Source: Oscillospiraceae bacterium | Lineage (GTDB): Bacteria > Bacillota > Clostridia > Oscillospirales > Oscillospiraceae | DNA length: 64,000 nt | Assembly (NCBI GenBank): GCA_902793285.1 | Contig: CADBCV010000002.1 | Location: forward strand, 62,001-126,000 | Reading direction: 5' to 3' | Part shown: one piece after another, positions 8,581 through 18,265 of the stretch | Layout: every line of letters begins with the position of its first letter | Numbering within the stretch: the first letter of the stretch is position 1 | Program-made: the position numbers and the translations under genes | Notes under the pieces: generated by a model | What the model saw: only the letters and a program-made list of their open reading frames with translations | What the model was told of the DNA's origin: nothing | Database searches by the model: none

Positions 8581-8595
8581 GTGTCTTTTCGCAAG

Positions 8596-8624
8596 TCTAT
8601 ACATCCTGCGAAAAAGTGTATAGA
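8596..8624. promoter_or_regulatory. Inverted repeat, possible operator
   Basis: Perfect 8-bp arms TCTATACA (8596-8603) and TGTATAGA (8617-8624), 13 nt apart, between the divergent ACT and flavoprotein promoters and just upstream of the latter's -35. Placement suggests a regulator site; the regulator is unknown. Confidence 0.4.
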
Positions 8625-8648
8625 TTTCTTGAATATTCAGAATTTCGG

Positions 8649-8677
8649 TTGAAAAGGGGAGCGGCATATGATATAGT
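8649..8677 (+). promoter_or_regulatory. Sigma-A promoter of the flavoprotein-hypA operon
   Basis: TTGAAA (8649-8654), 17 bp, TATAGT (8672-8677), with the coding region starting 73 nt downstream. Confidence 0.65.
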
Positions 8678-8749
8678 GCATGATAGAGGTAAAATAGACC
8701 GGCATCGCTGTTTATCGCCTTTATCATACAATCTGAAAGGAGACTTCCA

Positions 8750-11455
8750 ATGGCAAGAGAGATTCTGTTTGACCTTGGCAAAATGATCACAGACCGCCTC
8801 CCTTACAAATTTGGCCTCAAGCGTCTGACCGAGACTGACCCCGAGTATATCATCCTCGACCGCGCATGTTCCTCCGACGAGATCGCGGAGGTCATGCTCA
8901 AGATGGGCCTTCGCAAGCCCAAGACCACCGCTGAAATCGCAAAGCTCACCGGCAAGTCCGAAGAGCGCATCGAGGAGCTCCTGACCGACGCCGCCAACCA
9001 CGGCATCGTGGAGTACCACCGCGAGAACCCCCGGCACGAAAAGCAGTGGTATGTCCAGCTCTTCGTCCCCGGCATCGCGGAGATGACCAACATGGTCCTC
9101 TGGCAGGTCGAGAAATATCCCGAGCTTGCCGACGCCTTCGACAAGATGACCTTCCTCCCGCTCGAGGGAAAGACCCACCTCATCCCTCCCGGCGGCGACG
9201 GGATCGGGATGCACGTCATCCCCGTGGAGAACGCCATCCCCGCCAAGAGCGTTTCCGCCTCCATCGAACATATCTCCCACTGGCTCGATAAGTACGACGG
9301 CAAGCTCTCCGTCGGCTACTGCTCCTGCCGCAACGCCCGCCGCCTCTACGGAGAGGGCTCCGGCGAGATCCAGGACGACTGCTGCATCGGTCTCGGCGAC
9401 TTTGCCGATTACCTCATTGAGACCGGCAAGGGCCGCCCCATCACGAAGGAGGAGGCGCTGCACATCTGCCAGCGCGCCGAGGAGAACGGCTACGTCCACC
9501 AGGTCACGAATATCGACGGCCAGGACAAGATCTTCGGCCTCTGCAACTGCGATCTCGGCGTCTGCTTTGCCCTGCGCACCAGCCAGTACTTCAACACCCC
9601 GAACCTCTCCGCCTCCGCCTATCGCGCCCATGTGGACAAGGATAACTGCGTCGCCTGCGGCAAGTGCGTGGAGGTGTGCCCCGCCGGCGCCGTGAAGCTC
9701 GGCCAGAAGCTCTGCACCAAAAACGGCGAGGTGCAGTATCCCAAGCAGGAGCTGCCCTCCGGTCTCAAGTGGGGCAAGGACAAGTGGAACCCCAACTATG
9801 TCTTTGACAACCGCAAAAACTGCCACGAGTCCGGCACCGCCCCCTGCAAGACCGCGTGTCCCGCCCACATCGCCATCCAGGGCTACATCAAGCTCGCCAA
9901 GGAAGGGCGCTATCTCGACGCGCTCAAGCTCATCAAGCAGGACAATCCCTTCCCCTCGGTCTGCGGCTACGTCTGCAACCGGAGATGCGAGGACGCCTGC
10001 ACCCGCGGCGCACTCGACAAGGCCCTCGCCATCGACGAGATCAAGAAGTTCATCGCCGAGCAGGACCTCAAGTCCGACACGCCCTATGTCCCCGATCCCC
10101 TCTACCGCCGTCCCATCGACAAGCCCTATGAGGAGAAGGTCGCCATCATCGGCGCCGGCCCCGCGGGCTTGAGCTGCGCCTACTATCTCGCCCGCATGGG
10201 CTACCTGAACGTCACGGTCTTCGACCGCAACCCGGCCCCCGGCGGTATGCTCGTCATGGGCATCCCCAGCTACCGTCTCGACCGCAGCGCCCTCCGAGGG
10301 GAGATCGCGGTGCTCGAGAAGATGGGCGTCAAGTTCCGCATGAATACCGAGATCGGCAAGGACATCACCATCGAGGACCTGCGCAGGGAGGGCTACAAGG
10401 GCTTCTATGTCGCCATCGGCGCGCAGAAGAGCTCGAAGCTCGGCATCCCCGGCGAGGAGCTTCAGGGCGTGTACGGCGGCGTCGACTTCCTGCGTGAGGT
10501 GAACCTCGGCGGCAAGCCCGCCATCGGTAAAAAGGTCGCCGTCATCGGCGGCGGCAACGTGGCTATGGATGTCTGCCGCACGGCGGTCCGTCTCGGCGCG
10601 GAGACGTATGTCATCTACCGCCGCAGCGAGGCGGAGATGCCCGCGGATAAGGAGGAGATCGCCGAGGCCAAGGCCGAGGGCGTGCAGTTCTGCTTCCTGA
10701 ACGCCCCTGTGGAGATCCTCGGCGCGGACGGCAGGGTCACCGGCCTCAAGGTCGAGATCATGGAGCTCGGCGCGCCCGACGACAAGGGCAGAAGATCCCC
10801 CGTCGGCACCGGCAGATTTGAGACCATCGAGGTCGATTCCGTCCTCTCGGCCGTCGGCCAGGCCATCGACTGGGGCACGCTCGATATCGGCGCGCTCAAG
10901 ACCGGCAAGAAGGGCAACGCCATCGCCGATCCCGTCACCTACCAGACCGAGCAGAGCGACATCTTTGTCGGCGGCGACGTGTACACCGGCCCCAAGTTCG
11001 CCATCGACGCCATCGCCGCCGGGCGCGAGGGCGCGGAATCCCTGCACCGCTTCGTGCAGGAGGGGCAGAGCCTGACCCGCGGCCGCAACCTGCGCGAGTT
11101 CTATGAGCTCAACAAGGACGACATCGTCCTCGCGGTCGACAGCTTTGACCGCCCCGCCCGCCAGGAGATCCGGCACGATCCCGCAAAGGCCAGATCCTTC
11201 GAGCATGACCGTCTCACCTTCACCGAGGAGCAGGTCAAGGCGGAGGCCAGCCGCTGCCTCGGCTGCGGCGTGAGCGTGGTGGACCAGAACAAGTGCATCG
11301 GCTGCGGTCTCTGCACCACACGCTGCATGTTCGACGCCATCCACCTCCAGCGCGATGTGCCCGAGGCTTCCAACATGGTCCGGTGCGAGGATAAGGTCGG
11401 CCCGATGCTCAAGCACGCCGCGAAGCAGAGCATCCGCATCATCCGGAAAAAGTAA
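8750..11455 (+). CDS. Large Fe-S FAD-dependent oxidoreductase (GltD-like) with N-terminal winged-helix-like domain
   Basis: 901 residues in a modular order. About 1-120: a helical, winged-helix-like region ('KTTAEIAKLTGKSEERIEEL'). About 185-290: a region with paired cysteines ('YCSCRNARR', 'DDCCIGLG', 'CNCDLGVC'). About 297-312: a 4Fe-4S motif ('CVACGKCVEVCP'). About 356-440: a GltD-type Fe-S domain ('CKTACPAHIAIQ', 'CGYVCNRRCEDAC'). FAD fold from 463 ('IIGAGPAGLSC'), NAD(P)H fold from 596 ('IGGGNVAMD'), and a C-terminal ferredoxin-like motif near 847 ('CIGCGLCTTRC'). It should transfer electrons from NAD(P)H through FAD and several clusters; the acceptor is unknown. Its stop overlaps the hypA start by one base. 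Confidence 0.85.
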   Translation: MAREILFDLGKMITDRLPYKFGLKRLTETDPEYIILDRACSSDEIAEVMLKMGLRKPKTTAEIAKLTGKSEERIEELLTDAANHGIVEYHRENPRHEKQWYVQLFVPGIAEMTNMVLWQVEKYPELADAFDKMTFLPLEGKTHLIPPGGDGIGMHVIPVENAIPAKSVSASIEHISHWLDKYDGKLSVGYCSCRNARRLYGEGSGEIQDDCCIGLGDFADYLIETGKGRPITKEEALHICQRAEENGYVHQVTNIDGQDKIFGLCNCDLGVCFALRTSQYFNTPNLSASAYRAHVDKDNCVACGKCVEVCPAGAVKLGQKLCTKNGEVQYPKQELPSGLKWGKDKWNPNYVFDNRKNCHESGTAPCKTACPAHIAIQGYIKLAKEGRYLDALKLIKQDNPFPSVCGYVCNRRCEDACTRGALDKALAIDEIKKFIAEQDLKSDTPYVPDPLYRRPIDKPYEEKVAIIGAGPAGLSCAYYLARMGYLNVTVFDRNPAPGGMLVMGIPSYRLDRSALRGEIAVLEKMGVKFRMNTEIGKDITIEDLRREGYKGFYVAIGAQKSSKLGIPGEELQGVYGGVDFLREVNLGGKPAIGKKVAVIGGGNVAMDVCRTAVRLGAETYVIYRRSEAEMPADKEEIAEAKAEGVQFCFLNAPVEILGADGRVTGLKVEIMELGAPDDKGRRSPVGTGRFETIEVDSVLSAVGQAIDWGTLDIGALKTGKKGNAIADPVTYQTEQSDIFVGGDVYTGPKFAIDAIAAGREGAESLHRFVQEGQSLTRGRNLREFYELNKDDIVLAVDSFDRPARQEIRHDPAKARSFEHDRLTFTEEQVKAEASRCLGCGVSVVDQNKCIGCGLCTTRCMFDAIHLQRDVPEASNMVRCEDKVGPMLKHAAKQSIRIIRKK

Positions 11456-11799
11456 TGCACGAATTAAGCACCATCTATTACGTGATCGAGACCGTGGAAA
11501 AGCTCATGGTGGAAAACGACCTCAAGAAGGTCGGCTCCATCACGCTGGAGGTCGGAGAGGTCAGCGGCATCATCCCGAGCTATCTGACGGATTTCTGGCA
11601 GTGGGCCCGGGCGAAGACCGACCACTTCCAGGACACGGAGCTCAAGATCGAGGAGCTCAAGGCCGTCACCTACTGCCAGGACTGCAAGCAGACCTATCCC
11701 ACCATGCAGTACGGCAAGGAGTGCCCCCACTGCCACAGCGGCAACACCTTCCTCGTCACGGGAAACGAATATAACATCAAAGAAATCGAAGCCATGTAG
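11455..11799 (+). CDS. hypA: Nickel metallochaperone HypA (hydrogenase maturation)
   Basis: 114 residues. The nickel-binding N-terminus 'MHELS' is intact, and two zinc-binding CxxC pairs lie at about 74-77 and 91-94 ('CQDCKQ', 'CPHCHSG'). HypA delivers nickel to [NiFe]-hydrogenase (or urease) large subunits. No other hyp gene or hydrogenase is in the window, so this copy is an orphan tied by TAATG overlap to the flavoprotein. That link suggests either a shared nickel enzyme elsewhere or a co-opted role. Confidence 0.9.
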   Translation: MHELSTIYYVIETVEKLMVENDLKKVGSITLEVGEVSGIIPSYLTDFWQWARAKTDHFQDTELKIEELKAVTYCQDCKQTYPTMQYGKECPHCHSGNTFLVTGNEYNIKEIEAM

Positions 11800-11807
11800 C
11801 ACAGTCG

Positions 11808-11837
11808 GGGAGCGGCAATCTTGCCGCTCCCTGTTTT
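11808..11837 (+). terminator. Rho-independent terminator after hypA
   Basis: An 11-bp inverted repeat (11808-11818 with 11821-11831) is followed by TGTTTTTT. Confidence 0.8.
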
Positions 11838-11871
11838 TTGCTCTATTTACCGTAAAAACTGCGAATAATGC

Positions 11872-11900
11872 TTGAAACACGCGGGAAAATGCGCTATACT
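11872..11900 (+). promoter_or_regulatory. Sigma-A promoter of the ybaK-uvrA-recD2-comF run
   Basis: TTGAAA (11872-11877), 17 bp, TATACT (11895-11900), 35 nt before the ybaK ATG. No LexA-type box is visible at it. Confidence 0.65.
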
Positions 11901-11935
11901 TAATCAGTTACGAAAACGCAGAGGGTGAGACTATT

Positions 11936-12412
11936 ATGCCGGAGCAGAAAACAAACGTCATGCGCGTGCTGGACCAGAAGAAGATCGCCTATACCGCCCA
12001 CAGCTATCCCCACGGGGAGGAGGCCGTGGACGGCGTCACGGTGGCAAAGCTCACGGGCCTTGACCCTGGGCAGGTCTTCAAGACCCTCGTGACCCGGGGT
12101 GCGAGCAGGAAAAATTATGTCTTCGTGATCCCGGTCGCGGAGGAGCTGGATCTCAAGAAGGCGGCGAAGGCCGCGGGGGAGAAGTCCATCGCCATGATCC
12201 ATGTGAGCGAGATCAACGCCCTCACGGGCTACATCCGCGGCGGCTGTTCGCCCATCGGGATGAAAAAGCAGTTTGAAACCTTTTATCACGAAAGCTGCCT
12301 TGCGCTCCCCACCATGGCGGTCAGCGCCGGGAAGATCGGCGCCCAGGTGGAGCTTGCGCCGGAATCGCTCATCGGCATCACACGCGGCAAGACCGCAGAC
12401 TTAATCGTTTAG
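11936..12412 (+). CDS. ybaK: Cys-tRNA(Pro)/Cys-tRNA(Cys) deacylase YbaK
   Basis: 158 residues, full length for the family. Seen: '[19 protein letters not shown]', '[11 protein letters not shown]', '[16 protein letters not shown]' (the substrate-binding loop with conserved glycines) and '[11 protein letters not shown]'. YbaK hydrolyses Cys mischarged on tRNA-Pro by prolyl-tRNA synthetase. It heads a run into uvrA with an 11-nt gap, an arrangement that seems accidental to function. Confidence 0.92.
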   Translation: MPEQKTNVMRVLDQKKIAYTAHSYPHGEEAVDGVTVAKLTGLDPGQVFKTLVTRGASRKNYVFVIPVAEELDLKKAAKAAGEKSIAMIHVSEINALTGYIRGGCSPIGMKKQFETFYHESCLALPTMAVSAGKIGAQVELAPESLIGITRGKTADLIV

Positions 12413-12423
12413 GAGAATCGTCC

Positions 12424-15255
12424 ATGCTGCAAAACAGCATTTTCATCAAAGGCGCGCGGGAGAACAATCTCAAGAACATCGATGTTGAGATCCCACGCGA
12501 CAAGCTCGTCGTCGTCACCGGCCTCTCCGGCAGCGGCAAATCCTCTCTCGCCTTCGACACCATCTATGCCGAGGGTCAGCGGCGCTATGTGGAGAGCCTG
12601 AGCTCCTACGCCCGCATGTTCCTCGGCCAGATGGACAAGCCCGACGTGGATTATATCGAGGGGCTCTCCCCGGCCATCTCCATCGACCAGAAGACCACCT
12701 CCAAAAACCCGCGCTCCACAGTCGGCACGGTGACGGAGATCTATGACTACATGCGCCTTCTCTGGGCGCGTGTCGGCGTGCCGCACTGCCCCAGGTGCGG
12801 CAAAGAGATCCGCCAGCAGTCCATCGACCAGATCGTGGACCGCATCATGGCCCTGCCCCAGGGGACGAAGATCCAGCTTCTCTCCCCGGTGATCCGCGGC
12901 AAGAAGGGGGAGCATGTCAAGGTCCTGGAGGACGCGAAGAAGTCCGGTTATGTCCGCGCGCGCATCGACGGGAACATCTACGACCTCGCCGAGGAGATCC
13001 GCCTTGAGAAGAACAAAAAGCACAATATCGAGATCATCGTGGACCGCCTCGTCATCAAGCCCGAGATCGTCCGCCGCCTGACGGACTCCGCGGAGACGGC
13101 GCTGGGGCTCTCCGGCGGCATCCTCTATGTGGACACGGGGGAGAGCGAGCTTCTGAGCTTTTCCCAGAACTACGCCTGCGAGGACTGCGGCATCTCCATC
13201 GAGGAGCTCACGCCCCGCCTCTTCTCCTTCAACAATCCCCACGGCGCCTGCCCGACCTGCACCGGTCTCGGGATGCAGCTTCTGGTGGACCCGGACCTCA
13301 TCATGCCGAACGAGAACCTCTCCATCATGGACGGGGGGATCGTCGCCTCCGGGTGGAACAACATCAAGGGCGATTCCATTTCCAGGATGTATTTTGACGC
13401 GCTCTCCAAGCGCTATCACTTTAAGCTCACCGATCCCCTGAAGGACCTCCCCAAGGAGGCGATGGACGCCATCCTCTACGGCACGAAGGGGGAGCCCCTG
13501 CAGCTGCGCTATGAGCGAAACGAGGGCTACGGCGTCATCAAGCGGGAGTTTGAGGGCATCGTCAACAATCTCGAGCGCCGCTACCGCGAGACGCAGAGCC
13601 CCGCCATGCGCGCCGATATTGAGGAGTGCATGGCGGAGGTGGAGTGCCCGACCTGCCGCGGAAAAAGGCTTAAGAAAACTGCCCTTGCGGTTACGGTCGG
13701 CGGCATGGGCATCGCGGACTTTGCCGATCTCTCCGTTGTGAAGGCCCTCGAGTTTCTCGACGGGCTCACGCTCAGCGAAAAGGACAGCATGATCGCGGAG
13801 CAGATCCTGAAGGAGATCCGCTCGCGCCTCGGCTTTCTCACAAGCGTCGGCCTCGGCTATCTCACGCTCTCCCGCTCGGCCGCGACACTCTCCGGCGGCG
13901 AGACCCAGCGCATCCGCCTCGCGACCCAGATCGGCTCGAGTCTCATGGGCGTCCTCTATATCCTGGACGAGCCCAGCATCGGCCTGCACCAGCGGGACAA
14001 TGCCAAGCTCCTCAAAACCCTCCAGCAGCTCCGGGATCTCGGCAACACCCTCATCGTCGTGGAGCATGACGAGGATACCATGCGCGCGGCCGATTATGTC
14101 ATCGACATCGGCCCCGGCGCGGGCGTCAACGGCGGCCGTGTCGTCGCCGCGGGCAGCATTGCGGATCTCTGCGCCTGCCCGGAGTCTGTGACGGGCCAGT
14201 ATCTGAGCGGGCGGAAATCCGTCCCCGTCCCCGATACAAGGCGGCAGGGGAACGGCCGCAGCCTCCTGATCCGGGGGGCCTCGGAAAACAATCTCAAGAA
14301 TATCGACGTGAAGATCCCGCTCGGCCAGTTTGTGTGCGTGACGGGCGTCTCCGGCAGCGGCAAATCCTCCCTCATCAACGAGGTTTTGTACAAGACCCTC
14401 GCCGCGGTGAAAAACCGCGTGAAGGTGCGCCCCGGCAAGTGCGCGGGGATCGACGGGCTCGAGTATGTGGACAAGGTCATCGCCCTGGATCAGAGCCCCA
14501 TCGGGCGCACGCCGCGCTCCAATCCCGCGACCTATACCGGCGTCTTCAACGATATCCGCGATCTCTTCGCCTCCACCCAGGACGCGAAGCTGCGCGGCTA
14601 CGGGCAGGGGCGCTTCTCCTTCAACGTCAAGGGCGGCCGGTGCGAGGCCTGCTCCGGCGACGGGCTTTTGAAGGTGGAGATGCACTTTCTGCCGGACGTG
14701 TTCGTGCCGTGCGAGGTCTGCGGCGGCAAGCGCTATAACCGCGAGACGCTCGAGGTCAAGTACAAGGGCAAGAACATTGCGGATGTGCTCGACATGACGG
14801 TGGAGGAGGCGTGCGGCTTCTTTGAAAACCAGCAGAAAATCTTAAACAAGATCCAGACCCTCTACGACGTGGGTCTCGGCTATGTAAAGCTCGGCCAGTC
14901 CAGCACCACCCTCTCCGGGGGCGAGGCCCAGCGCGTCAAGCTCGCGACCGAGCTCTCCAGGCGCAGCACCGGCTCCACCGTCTATGTCCTTGACGAGCCG
15001 ACCACGGGTCTCCACATCGCGGATGTGCACAGGCTTATCACGATCCTCAACAAGCTCGTGGACGCGGGCAACACCGTCGTCGTCATCGAGCATAACCTCG
15101 ATGTCATCAAGGTGGCCGACACGGTCATCGACCTCGGCCCCGAGGGGGGCGACATGGGCGGGAGCCTCGTCTTCGCCGGCACGCCCGAGGACTGCGCCAG
15201 GTGCGAGCAGAGCTATACCGGACAATTTCTAAAACCCCTTCTGAACAGGGAGTGA
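12424..15255 (+). CDS. uvrA: Excinuclease ABC subunit A (UvrA)
   Basis: 943 residues, normal length. Two ABC ATPase modules are complete: Walker A 'GLSGSGKSS' near residue 33 and 'GVSGSGKSS' near 642; signatures 'LSGGETQR' near 489 and 'LSGGEAQR' near 829. Zinc-binding cysteine pairs are present ('CPRCGK', 'CEDCG' with 'CPTCTG', 'CEACSGDG' with 'CEVCGG'). UvrA loads UvrB on damaged DNA in nucleotide excision repair; uvrB and uvrC are not in the window. AGGAGA precedes the ATG. It is followed after 7 nt by recD2. Confidence 0.98.
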   Translation: MLQNSIFIKGARENNLKNIDVEIPRDKLVVVTGLSGSGKSSLAFDTIYAEGQRRYVESLSSYARMFLGQMDKPDVDYIEGLSPAISIDQKTTSKNPRSTVGTVTEIYDYMRLLWARVGVPHCPRCGKEIRQQSIDQIVDRIMALPQGTKIQLLSPVIRGKKGEHVKVLEDAKKSGYVRARIDGNIYDLAEEIRLEKNKKHNIEIIVDRLVIKPEIVRRLTDSAETALGLSGGILYVDTGESELLSFSQNYACEDCGISIEELTPRLFSFNNPHGACPTCTGLGMQLLVDPDLIMPNENLSIMDGGIVASGWNNIKGDSISRMYFDALSKRYHFKLTDPLKDLPKEAMDAILYGTKGEPLQLRYERNEGYGVIKREFEGIVNNLERRYRETQSPAMRADIEECMAEVECPTCRGKRLKKTALAVTVGGMGIADFADLSVVKALEFLDGLTLSEKDSMIAEQILKEIRSRLGFLTSVGLGYLTLSRSAATLSGGETQRIRLATQIGSSLMGVLYILDEPSIGLHQRDNAKLLKTLQQLRDLGNTLIVVEHDEDTMRAADYVIDIGPGAGVNGGRVVAAGSIADLCACPESVTGQYLSGRKSVPVPDTRRQGNGRSLLIRGASENNLKNIDVKIPLGQFVCVTGVSGSGKSSLINEVLYKTLAAVKNRVKVRPGKCAGIDGLEYVDKVIALDQSPIGRTPRSNPATYTGVFNDIRDLFASTQDAKLRGYGQGRFSFNVKGGRCEACSGDGLLKVEMHFLPDVFVPCEVCGGKRYNRETLEVKYKGKNIADVLDMTVEEACGFFENQQKILNKIQTLYDVGLGYVKLGQSSTTLSGGEAQRVKLATELSRRSTGSTVYVLDEPTTGLHIADVHRLITILNKLVDAGNTVVVIEHNLDVIKVADTVIDLGPEGGDMGGSLVFAGTPEDCARCEQSYTGQFLKPLLNRE

Positions 15256-15262
15256 GGGAAGC

Positions 15263-17482
15263 ATGGATCAGGAACTGGATTATCAGGAGCTCACCGGGAC
15301 GATCGAGACGGTCATCTTTCAAAACGAGGAAAACGGCTACACGGTCCTGAGACTGCGCGCCGACAGCGGCGAGCTTGTCACGGTCGTCGGCTGCTTCCCC
15401 TTCGCCGCGCCCGGGGAGTCCGTGATCGCGGGCGGCGCGTGGATGAACCACGCCGTTCACGGCAGGCAGTTCAAGGCGGACGCCTCCCAGCGCTTCCTGC
15501 CGAGCACGGCCCCTGCCATCTATCAGTTTCTGGCGGGCGGCGCCATCAAGGGCGTCGGCCCGGCGACAGCCTCGCTCATTGTGGACCGCTTCGGGGACCA
15601 GACCCTGGACGTGATTTTGAACCGGGGCGAGGAGCTTGCCTCCGTCCGGGGCATCAGCGCGGCCAAGGCCCGGCAGATCTCCGGGAGCTTTCGCGAGCAG
15701 GCGGGGCTTCGGATGCTGATGGAGTTTGTCTGCTCCTTCGGCCTGCGCCCGATCCTCGCCCTGCGCGCGTATAAATACTACGGCGACAAGGCCATGGACG
15801 CCCTGCGCGAAAACCCCTATCTCCTCTGCAGCTCCCTCATCGGCGGCACCTTCCGGGAGGCCGATGAAATGGCCCTCGGTCTCGGCATGGGGGGCAGCGA
15901 CAAAAACCGCGTCGGGGCCGCCATCCTCTTCGAGCTTGCCCACAACAGCGGCAACGGCCACTGCTTCATCCCGCGTGAAAAGCTCGCCGCGGTGACGGCG
16001 GAGCTCATCGGCGTGGAGCCGGAGGACGCGGACGCGCGCATTGAGGAGCTGATCGACGAGCGCCAGCTTCGCTATGAGGAGATCGCGGGCGTGCGCGCCT
16101 GCTACCTGCCGGAACTCTATGAGGCCGAGACCCACGCGGCGGAGAGCTTTGCCAGAATGAGCCGCCGCCGCTTCTCCGACCGCTTTGACACCGAAAAGCT
16201 CCTCAAAAAAATCGAAGTGCAGCAGCGCATCAGCTACGACCCCGACCAGCGCAGCACCCTGGAGCTTGCGCTCAAGAATCAGCTCATGGCCCTCACGGGC
16301 GGCCCCGGCACCGGCAAAACCACCTGCATCCGGGCTATTCTCGCGATGTTTGACGAGCTCGGCCTCAAGACCCTGCTCTGCGCCCCGACGGGGCGGGCCG
16401 CCAAGCGCATGACGGAGGTGACCGGGCGCGAGGCCGCCACGATCCACCGTCTCCTCGGCGCGAAATTCGATGAGCAGGGAGACCGCGTCGTCTTCACGAA
16501 GAACGAGAGCGACAGACTCTCCTGCGACGCCGTGATCCTGGACGAGTGCTCCATGGTGGATATCCTTTTGATGGACGCGCTTTTGAAGGCCCTGCCGCCG
16601 GATTCGCGCCTCGTGCTCGTGGGGGACGCCGATCAGCTCCCCTCCGTCGGGCCGGGCAACGTCTTCTCCGCCCTCATCCGCAGCAAGGCCGTGGCGGTGG
16701 GCTTCCTGTCCCTCATCTACCGCCAGGGGGAGGGCAGCCGCATCCTCCGCAACGCCCACATGATCCGCGACGGGGAGCATCCGGATTTCTCCGAGAATGC
16801 GGGGGACTTCTTCCGTCTCAAGCGGCTCGAGGCCGGCTCCGCCGTCGAGACGATCACGGAGCTTGTCTCGGTGCGCCTGCCGAACAAAATGCACATCCCG
16901 CCGGAGGAAATCCAGGTCCTCTCACCCACCCGGAAGGGGGAGACCGGCACCGTGAACCTCAACCGGAAGCTCCAGGAGGCGCTCAACCCCCAGAGCCCGG
17001 AAAAGAGGGAGAAGCCCTTCGGCGACGCGATCTTCCGCGAGGGGGACCGCGTCATGCAGATCCGCAACAACTATGATATTCTGTGGAAAAACGAAAACAA
17101 TACCGAGGCGGGCGCCGGCATCTATAACGGCGACATGGGCGTCCTGCGGAGGATCGACCCCGAGAACGACACCCTGACCGTGGACTTTGACGGCCGCCTC
17201 GCAAGCTACGGCTTCGACGCCCTGAACGAGCTGGAGCACGCCTGGGCCGTCACGGTACATAAGGCGCAGGGGAGCGAGTACCGCGCGGTCATCCTCGCCC
17301 TCTCCTCCGGCGCCCAGACGCTCATGACAAAGGCCGTCCTCTACACCGCGGTCACGCGGGCAAAGGAGCTTCTCATCCTCGTGGGGGACGATGCGGTCGC
17401 CCACCGCATGATCGACAACGTCCGCCAGACCCGGCGCTACACGGCGCTCAGGGTCCGCATCCGGCAGCTCTGCGGCCTATGA
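15263..17482 (+). CDS. recD2: RecD2-type ATP-dependent DNA helicase
   Basis: 739 residues. An N-terminal OB-like region ('GTIETVIFQNEENGYTVLRL'), helix-hairpin-helix repeats (about 85-180), then SF1B helicase domains: Walker A 'GGPGTGKTT' near 347, 'DECSMVD' motif II, 'GDADQLPSVGPG' motif III and C-terminal 'VTVHKAQGSEY'. RecD2 is a 5'-3' helicase of organisms that lack a full RecBCD, used in repair and fork maintenance. It ends in an ATGA overlap with comF. Confidence 0.93.
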   Translation: MDQELDYQELTGTIETVIFQNEENGYTVLRLRADSGELVTVVGCFPFAAPGESVIAGGAWMNHAVHGRQFKADASQRFLPSTAPAIYQFLAGGAIKGVGPATASLIVDRFGDQTLDVILNRGEELASVRGISAAKARQISGSFREQAGLRMLMEFVCSFGLRPILALRAYKYYGDKAMDALRENPYLLCSSLIGGTFREADEMALGLGMGGSDKNRVGAAILFELAHNSGNGHCFIPREKLAAVTAELIGVEPEDADARIEELIDERQLRYEEIAGVRACYLPELYEAETHAAESFARMSRRRFSDRFDTEKLLKKIEVQQRISYDPDQRSTLELALKNQLMALTGGPGTGKTTCIRAILAMFDELGLKTLLCAPTGRAAKRMTEVTGREAATIHRLLGAKFDEQGDRVVFTKNESDRLSCDAVILDECSMVDILLMDALLKALPPDSRLVLVGDADQLPSVGPGNVFSALIRSKAVAVGFLSLIYRQGEGSRILRNAHMIRDGEHPDFSENAGDFFRLKRLEAGSAVETITELVSVRLPNKMHIPPEEIQVLSPTRKGETGTVNLNRKLQEALNPQSPEKREKPFGDAIFREGDRVMQIRNNYDILWKNENNTEAGAGIYNGDMGVLRRIDPENDTLTVDFDGRLASYGFDALNELEHAWAVTVHKAQGSEYRAVILALSSGAQTLMTKAVLYTAVTRAKELLILVGDDAVAHRMIDNVRQTRRYTALRVRIRQLCGL

Positions 17483-18123
17483 AGACGCTGCTCGACCGCT
17501 TTCTGCATCTCCTCTACCCGCCGCGCTGCGCCTTCTGCAGGCGGCTTCTGAACAAGCGGGAGGAGGGCCTCTGCCGCTTCTGCGTCGAAAAATACGGGCA
17601 CGACGGGCAGCGGCGGGAGCTTGAAAATGTGGAGATCTGCGTCGCCGCCTTCCAATATGAGGGGCCGGCGCGCGATTCGATCCTGCGCTACAAGTTCCGC
17701 GGCATCACGGCCTACGGGGCCGCCTATGCGCGTTTTCTCGCAAAAGAGCTTGACGAATCGGGGATTTCCTGCGATATTATTACATGGGTTCCTGTGAGTC
17801 GCCGCCGGCTCCGGGAGAGAGGCTATGACCAGGCCCGCATCCTTGCCGAGGAGACGGCAGAAACCTTGGGGCTTCCGTGCATGAAGCTCCTCGAGAAGAA
17901 GATCCACACGAGGGCCCAGTCCTCCATCCCCAATGCGGAGGAGCGGCGAAAAAACGTGAAGGGCGCCTATGTGTGCCCGTCACCGGCGCTTGTAAAGGGC
18001 AGGCGCATCCTTCTGATCGACGACATCGTGACCTCCGGGGCCACGCTCTCGGAGTGCGCCGCCATGCTCAAAAAAGCGGGGGCGGCCGCCGTGTTTGCGG
18101 GCGCCGCCGCGTCCAGAAACTGA
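17479..18123 (+). CDS. ComF-family phosphoribosyltransferase-like protein
   Basis: 214 residues. The N-terminus has two CxxC pairs ('CAFCRRLL', 'CRFC') forming the ComF zinc finger; the C-terminal half is PRTase-like with the PRPP loop 'LLIDDIVTSGATLSEC' near 174-189. ComF is needed for DNA uptake in competent bacteria and has been linked to the PriA/replication machinery; here its role is inferred. The start overlaps recD2's stop by 4 nt. Its TGA stop is the first codon of a dispersed repeat copy. Confidence 0.9.
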   Translation: MKTLLDRFLHLLYPPRCAFCRRLLNKREEGLCRFCVEKYGHDGQRRELENVEICVAAFQYEGPARDSILRYKFRGITAYGAAYARFLAKELDESGISCDIITWVPVSRRRLRERGYDQARILAEETAETLGLPCMKLLEKKIHTRAQSSIPNAEERRKNVKGAYVCPSPALVKGRRILLIDDIVTSGATLSECAAMLKKAGAAAVFAGAAASRN

Positions 18124-18225
18124 TACTATCCCTTGATAGAAATCTTTAAGTCTTCCCGGCAAAATTTGCGCCATACTGCGTTGAAGCCCTTGACCATATA
18201 TCTCCATTATGCTCTGATAGTATGA
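18118..18225. repeat. MITE-like repeat family 1, copy A (internally deleted)
   Basis: From 18118 to 18216 it is identical over 99 bp with 26534-26632. The start 'TGATACTATCCCTTGATA' is one terminal inverted repeat; the end 'ATAGTATGA' is the remains of the other. It sits right behind comF and ahead of mreB. Confidence 0.8.
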
Positions 18226-18265
18226 ACCCGCGCCTTTCGGAGTTTGAACAATCGGGAGAAAGATC

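Noticed and set aside
8597..11416. 939-codon frame opposite the flavoprotein gene
   Set aside because: Shadow frame; the plus-strand protein carries all known motifs.
12409..14685. 758-codon frame opposite uvrA
   Set aside because: Shadow of uvrA, no conserved motif.
15125..16894. 589-codon frame opposite recD2
   Set aside because: Shadow of recD2; overlaps the end of uvrA as well.
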